From assembly GCA_009869945.1 (NCBI GenBank), contig WIXG01000146.1, forward strand, positions 62,001-126,000: a stretch of 64,000 bases of DNA. Direction: 5' to 3'. This DNA is from Mesaphorura yosii (Eukaryota > Arthropoda > Collembola > Poduromorpha > Tullbergiidae). The position numbers and the translations under genes were made by a program. Positions 1 to 11,491 of the stretch are shown here, piece after piece. Every line of letters starts with the position of its first letter. The stretch's first letter is position 1. A model generated the notes under the pieces. That model was not told the DNA's origin and searched no databases. It saw only the letters and a list, made by a program, of their open reading frames with translations.

Positions 1-1776
1 ACATTGGACTTTGAACTCGTGACTCGTCGAACCTTTGAACACATTTGACGCACTTGTATTTTTCTCTGAAGATGATCGTATTTTGAAGCTGCACATTAAC
101 AATTCGCGTTGCTTGTTGCTTCCTTGTTGAAGTTAATAACACACAAGTTGAAGTTGAGTGCAAGAAGCAATATGCTCGAGAACCAACAATTGAATCAGAA
201 CAGAATGGCTGAAACCGTTCGCTTACCTGAGAAAGCAGCTATGAACGCTGTAGAATTTTATGTCATACTCTATTACTAGGCCTTAATTTGTATGACTGAC
301 CACAAGCAAACACAAGAGCTTCGTGCGAACTCGCGCAGAGCAGTGCAATAATGAATTTACGATTGACAATGGACTCTAGAAAATAAAACAGTTCTATAAA
401 TAAAAACTATGATTTCGTGCCAAGGTTTGGGTTTCTAGGCTATGCTATATTATGTGCCCAAGTGCATACTGCGCTAGAATTCGGCATTCGGCATAAAATT
501 CATTGATAACTCCAACCCGGAGGCCACCAGCCACAAAGAGAAAGACCGAGAACTTTTATATACCAACTCAATTTATTAAATCAGGCCAATACGCTCAGGC
601 GCATGCGGCAGAAATTGAGATCATAATAATAAGATTCGATTAGAGTACGGAAAGACGAAAGCCCAATCAAATCAGCGACAACGGCATAATGAATGAAGTG
701 GTACCCGAAGTACGAAGATCCTATTTGCCCCATTTCCTTAGACGCTTTCTGTGTCAATAAATGTGTGACAGAACCAATAGGTTAGCCTCACGAGAATTGA
801 CCGATTGATTCAAAGCGTGTACCGCACAATAATCGATGCTGTTTTTCATTCCATACTTTTTTCTTTGCACGATCATGTCAATGAAAATTAATCAGTAAAC
901 GTATAAAAGAGGTAGCAGAAAGACGAGAGAAAGGACGCGTCCGGGGCAGAATGACACGTTTCATCAGAAGATGGACTTTGAACCTGGAGTCTGGACGCTT
1001 GGGTGAAAAGATAATTACAATTCCATTGTGCATCCCACCAGGCAAGTTACTCCTCATTGGCAAAATATGGCACAGGAAGCGAAGGTTCGTTACGTATGCA
1101 AATTACAAATAATTATACCGCTTTCAACACACCAATTCGCGGTATCAGACCCGGCAACGCGTGCCTCCTGAGAGAGACAGGTATGATAACGATTTACACT
1201 CTAATAACTCTTTCAAGCTAGCCTGCAATTGTCCCGTCAAAGATTTGCACGGTTTCCTTCTCGAGTGGGTGTTTGGGGCTGCGAATTTGTGCAAACTTTA
1301 TTCGGACGGTCTTCAGTGAGCATGGGCACGATCAACATTCAGTGCAGAATTATAAGGCATGGATTGGCATAATAAAATCGTGCTGTTCAATACTGGTTAT
1401 ATTCTTACAGTCGTTGCATGACGAAAGAAGGCTTGCAGTGTTGCAGTTGAGGGGAGTTTCCAGCCTAGTAATCTACTCGCGCATAGTTGAGTTCGCCCCT
1501 GTTGGCCTTTTTTGCGTTGTGAGACATAGTAGCACCAACAGTACAGGCCCAACAGAGCCCAGCTACAAACTGCAAGTGAAGGAGTAGAGAATACAGAAGG
1601 AGAAAGAAGCATCCATGATTGTTTTCATCATCTGAATTGAAGACTAGTCCAGTATAATTGGAGAGGTTTGGCAAAATTGTGCCGATTTAACAGTGAATTT
1701 GGCCTCCTGTACTGATAGCGGAAAGTGGGAGCAATTTTAAGGCTAGCATTGTAACAATTTCATTCCCAACATCAAG
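1..1776. other. Upstream region of ITM2, no gene recognised
   Basis: No open frame in this stretch has a recognisable domain or coding-like residue pattern. The longest frame, about 105 codons near 1273-1587, looks like chance. The stretch should hold the promoter and 5' UTR of the ITM2 gene that begins at 1777, and a 5' UTR intron cannot be excluded. I see no clear TATA box at a useful distance from the start codon. Confidence 0.5.
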
Positions 1777-4700
1777 ATGACAATTGTTACAAAGGCGTTA
1801 ACCAGCGAGAAGAAGCCTTCAGATCAAGTGGAGCCATTGGTCCATGCGAATCCAATTCATGGGGTAAGAATTAAAAGATAGCAAGTCATTCATTGCTTCG
1901 TTCGATATCGCTTGTTCAGTAATCTCAAGTTATAAACTCGTAAACGGCGAATGCTAAATTGCGTATGGAATTCCTGGTTACAGAAAGATGATGTGGAGCA
2001 TCAAAATGGGAAACTACCAAATGGTGGTTTGAACGAACGCTATCATTACATCTTGAGAACTCGTGCAGCTCGAGTATCATCTGCAACAACATTATGTCTG
2101 TTGATTACAGCGTTGCTTGTAAGTCTTCGATTGTTACAATTTATGACCTTAGTCCTTGGCGTAGAATTATATTTAACGCGTAATTTGTTCCTTCAGGTGA
2201 TGACTGTTGGACTCTTTGGAGGACTCTACATTTACAAACAAATGACCAGAGCTCGCGTGAGTGATTTGCCTTTTTGCTCTCTCCTTCCATGCTGCTAGCT
2301 TTTAGTACGAAACGACAAGCGATTAACTGTTAGTCATTAACGTCCTCATCGACAAACGGGTCAAACGGCAAGCAAATGTATGCCGTGCACAAACTATGAG
2401 GGCTTTCACTATCATTGTAATATTGCACATATTAAGGGTTGTGTAAAAGCGTTAGTAATTATACTCGATTTCACCTTGGCCCCGTGAGATATGCAGAATT
2501 GCAATTAAGTATTGGGAGATCAAATGCAGAATGCACGCAGGTATGCTGAATGTACATTTAGCTTTTACATTTAGACACTGATATCCCCTAGATAATGTTC
2601 AAATTCGCTGAAAATCCCTATTTCTTATGATTTACTGAACTGCTTTAGGTGATCAATATCTTAAATTAAATTAATCACGAAATCCTACTCTCCTTAGGAT
2701 GGCTTAGTACAGTATGTATTTCACTGCTCGTTAGTAGTAAATTCGAGTTTTACGTGTTTTCGCGATTAATTTCACCGATTACTACTAACCAGCAGTGAAA
2801 TACATACTGTACTAAGCCATCCTAAGGAGAGTAGGATTTCGTGATTAATTTAAGATATTGATCATCTAAAGCAGTTCAGTAGGTCCGGAGAAATTGAGCC
2901 GGAGTCACCGTTGTTTCGTCTCGTTCTTCAAGCAGGCGAAGTTCAAATTGCCACGTGGAAAGTCAACTTTGTTTCAGTCCCTCTTAATATAACAAAAATT
3001 GCTATCAATTTTGCCTGGATTGCATGGTTCATTTTCGTTTTAATGGGTCCAAATGAACATAACTTTCGTTTGACAATGACTTTACTGCTATCGAATCTGT
3101 TAGCGTGTTCTCTGTAACCGTAATCAAATCTGAAGTAGGAAATGGCAAATAAGTTTGCGTGAAAAGAGACGCATGAACTTTTCTCAGAAAAACAGGCTAT
3201 CAGAAATGGATATTACAGATATCCAATTTCCGGAGATAAAACGCTGATGTGGTCTCGCCTAATGGTACTAATGGAGGGCGTTAAACGTTGTTACTGAATG
3301 CTTCGAACTAGAACGCAGTTAGCTTAAATTAAGGCAGTCTCGTATAAATAAAGAATAGGCTGCCTGGCGATGTGGCAATTGGAAACAGAACTTTTAAATG
3401 CGAAATTCGTCTGTACTCGCAAAACTTCGCATTCTAGTTATCAATACGACCTCATTGTTTAGTGTTAGCACAAAACACAGCTTTATAGAGAGATTGTATT
3501 TTTCCTTTGAAAGCATGATTAACATGACCTTCACTTTGGACACTGCACCGGGATATATAGGTTATTCTTCTGATGTATGTGTATAGTCATAAAACATAAT
3601 TGAGGCTTGACGTGTCACTAGTCTGTGACTGTATACTATTCTGCATGGTGTGATATTCAAGCACCAACACATCCTGTCGGCAGCCTGACAGTGTTAGGCG
3701 TTGAATTGTTGAGTACTTTAGAACCTACCATGGCCAGGAATATTTGTTTGATATTCATCATTCAGTTTTAACACAATACGCCGAAGAAGAGATGATCAAA
3801 TGTGTACGGTCAAATATCATTTCATCCCCTGCGCTGCTGCGCTATTTGAACGAGGAATGAGAAAGTGACACGGGTTTTAACAATTTGGTGTTTTTTTACA
3901 GTTTCAAAAGTATCGTGGATGGTGCAATGTACCGTACCAAGCTGAGGGGCGTGTTTCTCTGACCAAGAACGATCCAATTTTCTCAATTCCGCAACTTCGC
4001 AAGGTTTGTTGTAAAGATCGCCGCTGTCACTTTAGGCGCATTGGCATGTACCAGGAATTCTGTATTGCAGATTGACAATGATGGCTTATCCTACTACTAT
4101 GGACAAGATGCGACTCCTGATGCATATTTCCGTGAAGATTTCGAACTGGATTTGGACGATGAGAAATACTCCAAGGTTGAAGTTCCGGACTTCAAGAATG
4201 GACGCATGGGCAGATTTATTCATGAATTCGAATCGGTAAGGAAACACGCCCAAGCTTTAATGATATCAGATTTGCAATGGTATCATGGTATGGTGGTTGA
4301 AGGTTTAGCTAATTCATAATTCTCGAATTATCTAGAACAAAACAGCTATCGTGGATCAAACAGCCAAGCGTTGTTTTGTAATGCCACTGGATCGCGAGAA
4401 GGTTTTGCCGCCCAGGTCCATGTTTGATATGATTCAAAAGATGTCGGATGGTAAGCATTTACCGTACATAATTGAACATGGGTTAGGGATATGTCAGATG
4501 TGAGACTAGCCATCAACTCCGCTTCGTACTCTTTCAGGATACTACTCGGTGAACACCAATCGCGTACGGGAGACAATGCGTGTGGTTCTCCCTCCGCTTG
4601 ACGATCTCTCAGATCTGGGCCAATACATCCAACAGGAATGCGTGGACAAGACAACCTACCGCCTTGAAAAGTCAACAAGTCGAAGTAAATTGAACATACG

Positions 4701-4873
4701 GACCCAAACTCGTGGTCCGACTTTTGCTCGTATGGCTCACTAATTTCCTGCTTTCTTGTTTTTGCCTAGTCGTGAAGCGTGATGTCGAGAAGTCTGAGGC
4801 TGTACCATTTACTGAGTACACTGGAAAATACACAATTCAATACGACATTGAGAACTTGGACAAGTTGGACTAA
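1777..4873 (+). CDS. ITM2: Integral membrane protein 2 (ITM2/BRI2 family), BRICHOS domain
   Basis: Eight coding exons: 1777-1863, 1984-2118, 2197-2256, 3902-4003, 4071-4235, 4336-4450, 4538-4684 and 4770-4873. All joins are GT-AG and in phase, giving 304 residues. It is a type II membrane protein: a cytoplasmic tail, one membrane segment at about residues 62-88 (CLLITALL followed by VMTVGLFGGLYIY), then a lumenal part with a BRICHOS domain at about 168-262. The two conserved BRICHOS cysteines are C196 (AKRCFVMPLDRE) and C256 (QQECVDKTTY), about 60 residues apart as in vertebrate BRI2. N184-K-T is a glycosylation sequon. A dibasic KR at about 273-274 would release a C-terminal peptide of about 30 residues; in the family, furin-like enzymes cut here. 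Family members act in the secretory pathway, and the BRICHOS domain has chaperone activity. The identification is secure; which vertebrate paralogue is closest is not. Intron 3 (1645 bp) carries a MITE. Confidence 0.95.
2633..2881. mobile_element. Palindromic (foldback) MITE with TA target duplication
   Basis: Two arms of about 105 bp are near-perfect inverted repeats, left from 2635 and right ending at 2879, separated by about 30 bp. The tips are CTGAACTGC and GCAGTTCAG, and each tip is flanked by TA (2633-2634 and 2880-2881), as expected for a Tc1/mariner-type target duplication. The element is about 245 bp and non-coding. It sits in intron 3 of ITM2. The few mismatches between the arms suggest a fairly recent insertion or maintenance of the hairpin. 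Confidence 0.85.
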
Positions 4874-5752
4874 ACCAGCACTATCGGTTTGCCTGCACGT
4901 ACACATTTCTTTCGTTCCTTACCGATCCTAAAGTTGATCTCAAAGTCTATCAATATGCATTTAGGAAGCTGCTTTAAAATCATGTTCTCTCGTCACAACT
5001 AAAATTGGTAAAGCTCTATTACTTTTTAAAGAGTAAACTTGAAAATATTAGAACCTTTGACAATTGGTTCCATTTAAGTTGCTTATTTTATTGATCTACC
5101 AAAATGTCCGCGACGCACGACTTCAATGCAAGAAGTAATCTCAAATTCTCTCAAAGAAGTTAGGTTACGTTTTGTATTGAAGTTCTCGATGTTTTCTAGC
5201 AGTTACACCTGCCCATAGAATTTAACTGCCTCATGGAATTTGAATTTAGGAAGTTTCGACCCCTTCGAAGTTGACTTTAATGATTTAATGCGTAGAAACG
5301 AATTTCGTCAATTGTAAATAAATTCTAGAATACTATCTTTGTTCATCTAAATAAAATGAGTGCTTGTAGTTTAGTTCCCTAGATTGTTAAGATCGTAGGA
5401 ACTTGCTGAGTATAGTTTTGAACTTATGGTGATTATAAACTACAGCTGCAGCTTCAAATATGCGCAGGCTAAGACTTAAGAATTCCTTATGCACTATCGC
5501 ACTAGTGGTGAGGTGTTGTTGGCTGTCTATTCAAAGCTATAATGCAATCAATATTTAAGTCCGAAGTAAAGTAGAATATTCAGAGGACGTCAGAGTTTAG
5601 TTTCGTTTTGTAACGTTTGAGGTAGAATCCTTCCTTCAACACTTTTGCTTGTTTGTTTACTATTTCCTAAGACAGAGTTAGGCAGATGAGTGTATGGTGC
5701 GACTTCAGTCTTCATTCGTTATTGTCCACAATTATTGATGTGCAACTATGAG

Positions 5753-5758
5753 TTTATT
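5753..5758 (-). terminator. Poly(A) signal of TAF5
   Basis: The plus strand reads TTTATT, so the minus strand has a canonical AATAAA 73 bp beyond the TAF5 stop codon. No other canonical signal lies closer. Confidence 0.55.
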
Positions 5759-5763
5759 CAGTG

Positions 5764-5769
5764 AATAAA
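5764..5769 (+). terminator. Distal poly(A) signal candidate of ITM2
   Basis: AATAAA on the plus strand, almost back to back with the minus-strand signal at 5753-5758. Earlier signals near 5317 and 5350 may be used instead. Confidence 0.3.
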
Positions 5770-5830
5770 TTAATGCCACTGTGTCACTCCCAACTAAATG
5801 TCTGTACAAAACTTCTAAACGTCGTAGCAT

Positions 5831-8707
5831 TTAATGAGTAAAAGGACCGCATGCTAGGAGAACGTTTCTTCTTGTGAAGTGCAAGCAATAGATTCGAACT
5901 TGCTTGGAAAAATATTCGCAGATGAAATACTCGGAACCGTTAAGCTTCAAAGATTCTTTGGTAAGGGTGGCGGTTCCGCTTCCTCCTTCCTCAGCGACAA
6001 TGTCTTCGGTCATGCCAGCAAAATTCCACAGTCGGACTGCACAATCTCGGCCACCCGTCGCGAGAACTGTTCCTTCTCGACTAAAGGACAGTGCATAGAC
6101 AGGACCTTCATGTTTGGACAGCATTGTCAGCAAACTTCCATTGGACAAATCCCACACAATCACTCTCCCATCCTTCGCTCCGCTAGCGAGAAACCTTCCG
6201 TCGTTCGAAAACTTCAAAGCCTGAATACTTCCCTGTAAAACATCAAAAACATAAAACATGGCAGTCAAGCGTCATTTATTCCCATCTTCATCTTCCTCAT
6301 CTTTAAGGTGGCTCACCTTGTGACCTGTCATTAATCTAACGCAGTTGCCAGAAACATTGTCCCATAATCTTACGCTTCTATCGGCTCCACCGCTGGCAAT
6401 GTAATTCGAGTTAGGGTGGAATTCAACTGTAACAATCAGCAACCGAGCCATGAATTAGCAAGAATTAATGCACCTAACTGCTAAATAGCTTTAACCAGTC
6501 ACCTGTGGTCACATCGGAATAATGGCCGGCAAATATGCGTAGGCACTGGATATTATCGGTTGACCACAATCTTGACACCAAAAATAGGAGAAATTAATCC
6601 TTCTGCTCGTTTTACTTTACTATCACACGGAGCCTCTAAAAGGGGGAATTACTAAAGTACCTGGCAGTTTTGTCATGCCCGCAAGAGGCAAAATAATAGC
6701 CTCCGTGAGGAGAAAAGACGGCTTTCCAAACAGGGAAAAGGTGACCTTTGTAAACCACTAAACACGTCCACGTTAGCAGGGACCAGAGTCTGATAGTGGC
6801 ATCTTCAGAAGCACTTAGCAGGTTAAATCTGGATTGAGATTCAATTAAGACGAAAGTGAATCAGGTAGAAGATAGCTAGTTACTTTACGAATGATCGATA
6901 TTCAATACTTACTTGTCGAAAGAAAATTCAACTGAATACACTGAACCAGAATGTCCTCGCAAATAACGGAATGGCTCGCCCGTTCGTTCATCTATCATTC
7001 TAATAAGGACGTCATCTGATTCACGGTCAATCTCTACCAAGTCAGCTGCTTTCTTTAACATTTTCAATTTCTGGTTCGTAATTGACCAAACTTTGATGTT
7101 AGATGAGGCAAAGCCAACGGCTAGAAGTGTTCCATCGTCCGACCACTTGACACAAGTAACTCTGAAAATGAAGCAAGCAATGCTTAAGCAAATTGGGATT
7201 TAACTGGATAGTGGAAGCTGTATGTAGAGCATTAAGCCATCTTACTGATGATCTCCGTTCATGAGGGTATACATGCAAATGGAAGGTAGCCGGTCGGTTC
7301 CTAACTGGACTCTTTTCGACGCTTCACGCAGTGCTTTTACTTTCTCAATTTTGTCAATGTCCCGTAGCTCTGGTATTGGCATCCGAGAAAACGGTGGCGC
7401 ATTGGGGTCATTTTTAGATTTCTTATTCGTCAACCAGTCTCTCTTGGTCTTCTTCTTCTTCAGAGATGTTTTTTCTTTGTCCCCTCCTCCTACGCCAGGT
7501 GTGGTTGTAGCAGAGCTGGATCCCGATGCATTGGTCGCGTTTTCGGTAGATTGGGAAGAGTCACCTGCCCCAGTATTCTCGTCGTCGTCTTCTTCGACAG
7601 TTGGAACATTTTGCAAATCAGGCTCTTTCAAAAGACCATAATAGACTTTCGCCTTGTTCTCTGTAAACGGCATATAAATTAGCTAGACGACTTCGGCTAT
7701 TGTGAATCTGTGAGTAAAAATGTTACCTTGTCTCAATGCTTCACCCATGAAATGACCTGCGACAGAATTAATTACAGCTTTTCCTCGGGGAGATCCATCA
7801 TACACTTCAGTGAAAAGTCTCTCTTGAACAATATTTTGCACAAGTTTCAGGCGATTCTCTTGCATAAATCGGTTCAGGATACTTAAAGCCTCCCTGGACA
7901 TCCGAACAACATACAGGCCTGATGATGCAGATTTCTGGGAACCTGTGAAGCACAATGAAAGTCAGATTGGGACTTGGGACATACTATTGTGACCAATTTG
8001 GTGCAGATTTAGACCATCCCAGAAACTCAACTGACCTGATCTTCCTGTGAGGCACGAACTAAGTGCTCGAAATGGGTTGTCACTATGAATCAAATGCTCT
8101 TTTTTCATAATGCTTCCAAGTACAACAAGGTCGGATTCATGAAATGTTTCCTGCATTTTCGAAAACTTAACGAAAAATGCACTGGCTTGCATTTCATGGT
8201 CATTGTAGATTAATTCCAAATACATGTGAACGAAAACCGGCCAAAGTATTTGTCCAACTTCGTACTGTAAAAGGGGAGATATTTGATACGATTGAAACAC
8301 TCATTAACTCATTTTTGCTTTTGGTAGAGTTTACCTTGTAGGCGTCCAAGGAGTAGTCCACAAAGTTCTTAAGTTGGGAGTAAGCGTCACTGTACTCGTC
8401 TGGATTCTCGTCACTTGCATACAATGAAAGAACACTTTGCACATCAGCGTCCGATGGAACCTGCAAGCCTTTAATATCTTCATCGGACACATTTGCCTCC
8501 TTCTTGAAATATTCTTCAGTTCCCTACACAAAATTACTCCATTAATTCCGTTGCATGATTATTAAACTAATGAAGACGACATTTACCATTTGTCGTACTT
8601 ACTTTCAAATTGTGTTTCTTTAGAAAACTTAGAATGAGAAGCGCAGCTCCACGGTCAGGCTCAGATGACGAAGGAACCGACGCACCATTTGCTGCTTGAA
8701 ACGACAT
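5831..8707 (-). CDS. TAF5: TAF5, WD40 subunit of transcription factor TFIID
   Basis: Ten exons read from high to low coordinates: 8707-8603, 8523-8335, 8264-8036, 7942-7727, 7660-7246, 7161-6913, 6828-6661, 6570-6503, 6426-6317 and 6232-5831. All joins are GT-AG and in phase, giving 716 residues, slightly shorter than human TAF5 (about 800). Order: a LisH motif at about 22-45 (LLILSFLKKHNLKGTEEYF), the TAF5 NTD2 domain at about 65-200 (DYSLDAYKYEVGQILWPVFV, then the RLKLVQNIV region), a low-complexity charged linker rich in Ser, Thr, Glu and Lys at about 265-340, then at least six WD40 repeats from about 385 (e.g. GHDKTARLW, GGADRSVRLWD, GAKDGRVIVWD, GGRDCAVRLW). In TFIID, TAF5 is a scaffold that pairs with histone-fold TAFs in the nucleus. 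Introns are mostly 60-90 bp. The start ATG at 8705-8707 opens directly into the conserved LisH region. No broken frame or missing domain is seen. Confidence 0.96.
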
Positions 8708-9186
8708 TTTGTATTGCAATCAGCTTCGGCCAAAGTTACCAAACGTCAGACAGTCCTGAAAAGGTAGACATAAGCAATTCTAACATTTAAGTTATGTCAA
8801 TCGTTGTGAATTTACACACTGGTCCAGGTTTTACTTCCGTTTCACTGTTCACTTCACTCTTAAGTCCTGTTCGCCAATCAATGTCTTTTCGCCGACATCC
8901 AATGGTTAACACAATCTTGGAATTGTTGGAACGTTTGACCTCTAAATTATAACTCCAATTACTGAGTCAAAGTCCCGTCAATAAAGCTTTTGTTAAAAAG
9001 CCGTAGTTTTGAAAACTGTGTGAGAGATCAGCTAGCCTTGAGGCAGCCCAAGGAATCATAACCGTGCACAAAGACCTATAAGACGCGTCGAGTCGTCGTC
9101 CAAACGAAATACAAATGCAATCTCACACTCCATTTCCTATATAATCAAACCTTGGTCTTTATTAACAAAACAGCAATTTCATTTAA
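8708..9186. other. Spacer upstream of TAF5
   Basis: Lies between the TAF5 start codon and the 3' end of the secreted-protein gene, both on the minus strand. It should contain the TAF5 promoter and 5' UTR. No open frame of interest and no repeat is seen. Confidence 0.5.
9158..9163 (-). terminator. Poly(A) signal of the secreted-protein gene
   Basis: AATAAA on the minus strand 23 bp beyond the stop codon at 9187-9189, which implies a very short 3' UTR. Confidence 0.6.
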
Positions 9187-9988
9187 CTAAAAGTACAATT
9201 TGGCACTAAAAATAGCAACAAATGCGGAAATGACATTGGTTGATTGAACAAGCATTGAGGCTCCTGAGTCTGTTGTTGGTTCCGTTCCTGGTGATTCCGT
9301 TCCTGGTGATTCCGTTCTTGGTGGCTCCTTCGGGAGGTCAGTACATGTGAACGCTTTTGTGCTTGAACCTGGGCAGGCAGCTTCGCCCTCGAAGCAAATG
9401 GTGACTTTGTCAATCAGGACGTAACCATTCCGATCTGAGGTCAAGGTTATGTTGAGTGCCTGGAGAGCCAGCTTGATAAATTGTCAGCCTGAGAATGTGG
9501 TTTGAATATTAGGACATTTATGAGCTTACGTGAGCCTGCACTTCGTCAAAGTTTACGAGGTTCACTTCCAGTGTCCCCGAACATTGGACATCCTCACCAG
9601 CTGTTTCCTTCGTGATCGTCAAGTAAGACTCTGGGAACGTTGGCGTGAGTCTGCCTGACACTTCGAGGACGCCGCTGCCCTGAACAAACGCCTCGATGTA
9701 CACTCCGACGGGCCTCATCTTGTTGTTGTCGAAATATAGCATTTCACATGACGGCTTCTTGCAGGCAGACCAGAATCCTTGTCCATTTGATTGCACTCCG
9801 TAGTAATGGACCTGAGAAGGACAGCCGAAGCCCCAGTAGTTGTCTTCATAGTTTGTTGCGTACGTGCATGTGGTCTCGACGAACAGCTGCGATTCGTGTT
9901 CCTTCAGGTCAATCACAACTTCCGCCCTGCAAAGAGCGATAAGGACAACTGTGCAAATTAATGCCAGGAACTTCGCACAGTGACCCAT
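9187..9988 (-). CDS. Secreted, probably GPI-anchored eight-cysteine protein, unknown family
   Basis: Two exons, 9988-9530 and 9459-9187, joined GT-AG in phase, encode 243 residues. I chose the Met at 9986-9988 (MGHCAKFLALICTVV) because it begins a clear signal peptide; an in-frame Met 38 codons upstream would put a basic, non-hydrophobic stretch in front. The mature part has eight cysteines (four possible disulfides), is rich in Tyr, Gly and Asn around NYEDNYWGFGCP, and has one sequon, N-I-T, just after the splice join. Near the C terminus is a Pro/Thr/Glu/Ser stalk with two and a half copies of a 15-bp repeat (PGTES), followed by a small-residue stretch (SGAS) and a hydrophobic end (VISAFVAIFSAKLYF) that resembles a GPI-anchor signal. 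I do not recognise the family, so no function is proposed beyond a cell-surface or secreted role. Confidence 0.8.
9282..9331. repeat. 15-bp tandem repeat coding for PGTES
   Basis: Two near-exact and one diverged copies of a 15-bp unit (plus strand GTTCCTGGTGATTCC) inside exon 2 of the secreted-protein gene. The unit length keeps the frame, so copy number can change without disrupting the protein. Confidence 0.8.
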
Positions 9989-11491
9989 TTTATGACCCAG
10001 AAGTTGGAAATCCACCCAAAAACTAAGGGGCAAGAAAGGCAAAGCTCTTTCCTGTCGTTTCGTGCGTGTGGCTGGTTTTGCTTGCTGCTGTATCTGTCGC
10101 AATTATTGATTATCGAACGAGAAATGTCAATTGGAGTGCAGTAGCAATCACATGAAAATATGATAGTGTCCTTAGGTTTGTCAAAATTAATGTGGGAGCA
10201 GGTTTGTCGGAATGTATTTACTCTTGTTTTCTACAAACCTTATCAACTTTGGCAAGTGGAGCTTCAGCATTCGCATTGACTTTACTTTTCTAGTTTGGTC
10301 ATTCGTTCGTGTGCCTACTCGAGTATTGGATCAGCAGGACAGTATGCACGAACGCGGTTGACATTCACTTCACTGATTGATGGACGACGGGTGACACAAT
10401 GGCACTTGAAATTTGGTCGCCCGCTCTTATCAATAAGCGAAAGGGTGTGCAGAGATTCCTGATTCCAGACTTCGACCTCTCAATGAGCAATAAGCTACTA
10501 TGACAATGTCGCTTATTCTGGGTGTCTTTTGCATGGTAGCTGGACGTGGACATCCATTCCAGTACAGTGCCTTTTGCATTCTTGCATGTGTGCTACAAAC
10601 ACCTGAAACTTGGAAGCGGGTAGCAGTATGTACTATGTATTTATGACGTGTAAGGTAATGAATTACGATTTGTCATTTCCTAAAAATGTGCTACTTCAAC
10701 ACAATTCAGGAATTTAAAAACCAGCGATTATTATTTTAGTATGAATTGTAGGCAGGCAATAAAATTGACACGGGGGACAATCTTTACGATCATTTCTGCA
10801 GTTTCAAACAGGCTCAACAGTCATCCAATAGTCGTACCTTGCCGGCAGAAGTTGGCGTCGGGATTCGTGCTAGACACAATAAAGCGCAAATCAGTGTTTC
10901 TGGCGCAAAATGAGAGTAATGGATCTCAATTAGAATTTGTACCTTGCAATGTACCTCACGGGGGGTCAATGCTAACGAAGGTATTGACCAGAGCAGCAGC
11001 CTAGATCTTAATTAGAACGAAATATTCGTTTGGTCCACGTAAGTTAAAAGGGTATGCGAGCCGTGTTAACTGTGAGAATACACGAAAACAGAGCAATAAA
11101 ATTTTGTCTCAAAGAACACGAATTGATAAAAGTTTTTTCACATTGTCGAGCTGAGCGTGCTTTTACCCTCATTATCACGCCTCAATCAGCGAGAAGACGC
11201 AGATGGTTCTCATCAAATCACTAAACTGGAGTACATTCGAATTGCGAATCCATTTTTTACAATTATGCGAATAAATTAACGCGTGGAGGATGAGCAACTA
11301 TCACAATGGCTATGATTTATGGCAAACTACCATACCGTGTGCGTCAGTATCGAATTCCAGAATCATAATTCACATAAAAGCGTATGGGAATTTTTAATTG
11401 TAGTTCATTGCTGTTCCAATCTCAGTCACGAAAATAGAGTGCCAGGAGTGAGTCGAGTCCTGCTGAAATTGTGGACGTCTCAATTCTCAAA
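9989..11491. other. Intergenic region between two divergent secreted-protein genes
   Basis: The flanking genes are transcribed away from each other, so this stretch should contain both promoters. Small frames such as 10741-11004 have no coding character. No repeat or RNA gene is recognised. Confidence 0.5.

Larger units (their letters stand above)
4874..5830. other. Shared 3' region of converging ITM2 and TAF5
   Basis: There is no further coding sequence between the two stop codons, which face each other 957 bp apart. AATAAA signals for ITM2 (+) occur near 5317, 5350 and 5764. The AATAAA for TAF5 (-) lies at 5753-5758, so use of the most distal ITM2 signal would make the two 3' UTRs overlap. 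Confidence 0.6.

Noticed and set aside
5879-6238. Plus-strand open frame of 119 codons
   Set aside because: It lies antisense to the last TAF5 exon, whose WD40 repeats are unambiguous; it is a shadow frame.
7261-7641. Plus-strand open frame of 126 codons
   Set aside because: Antisense to the low-complexity linker exon of TAF5; its Ser/Phe-rich product mirrors the Glu/Lys-rich linker.
9282-9331. CRISPR-like short repeats
   Set aside because: The repeats adjoin directly, have no spacers and encode a protein stalk in a eukaryotic gene.
9989-10102. Upstream in-frame Met for the secreted protein
   Set aside because: It would add 38 basic, non-hydrophobic residues before an excellent signal peptide; the Met at 9988 is the better start.
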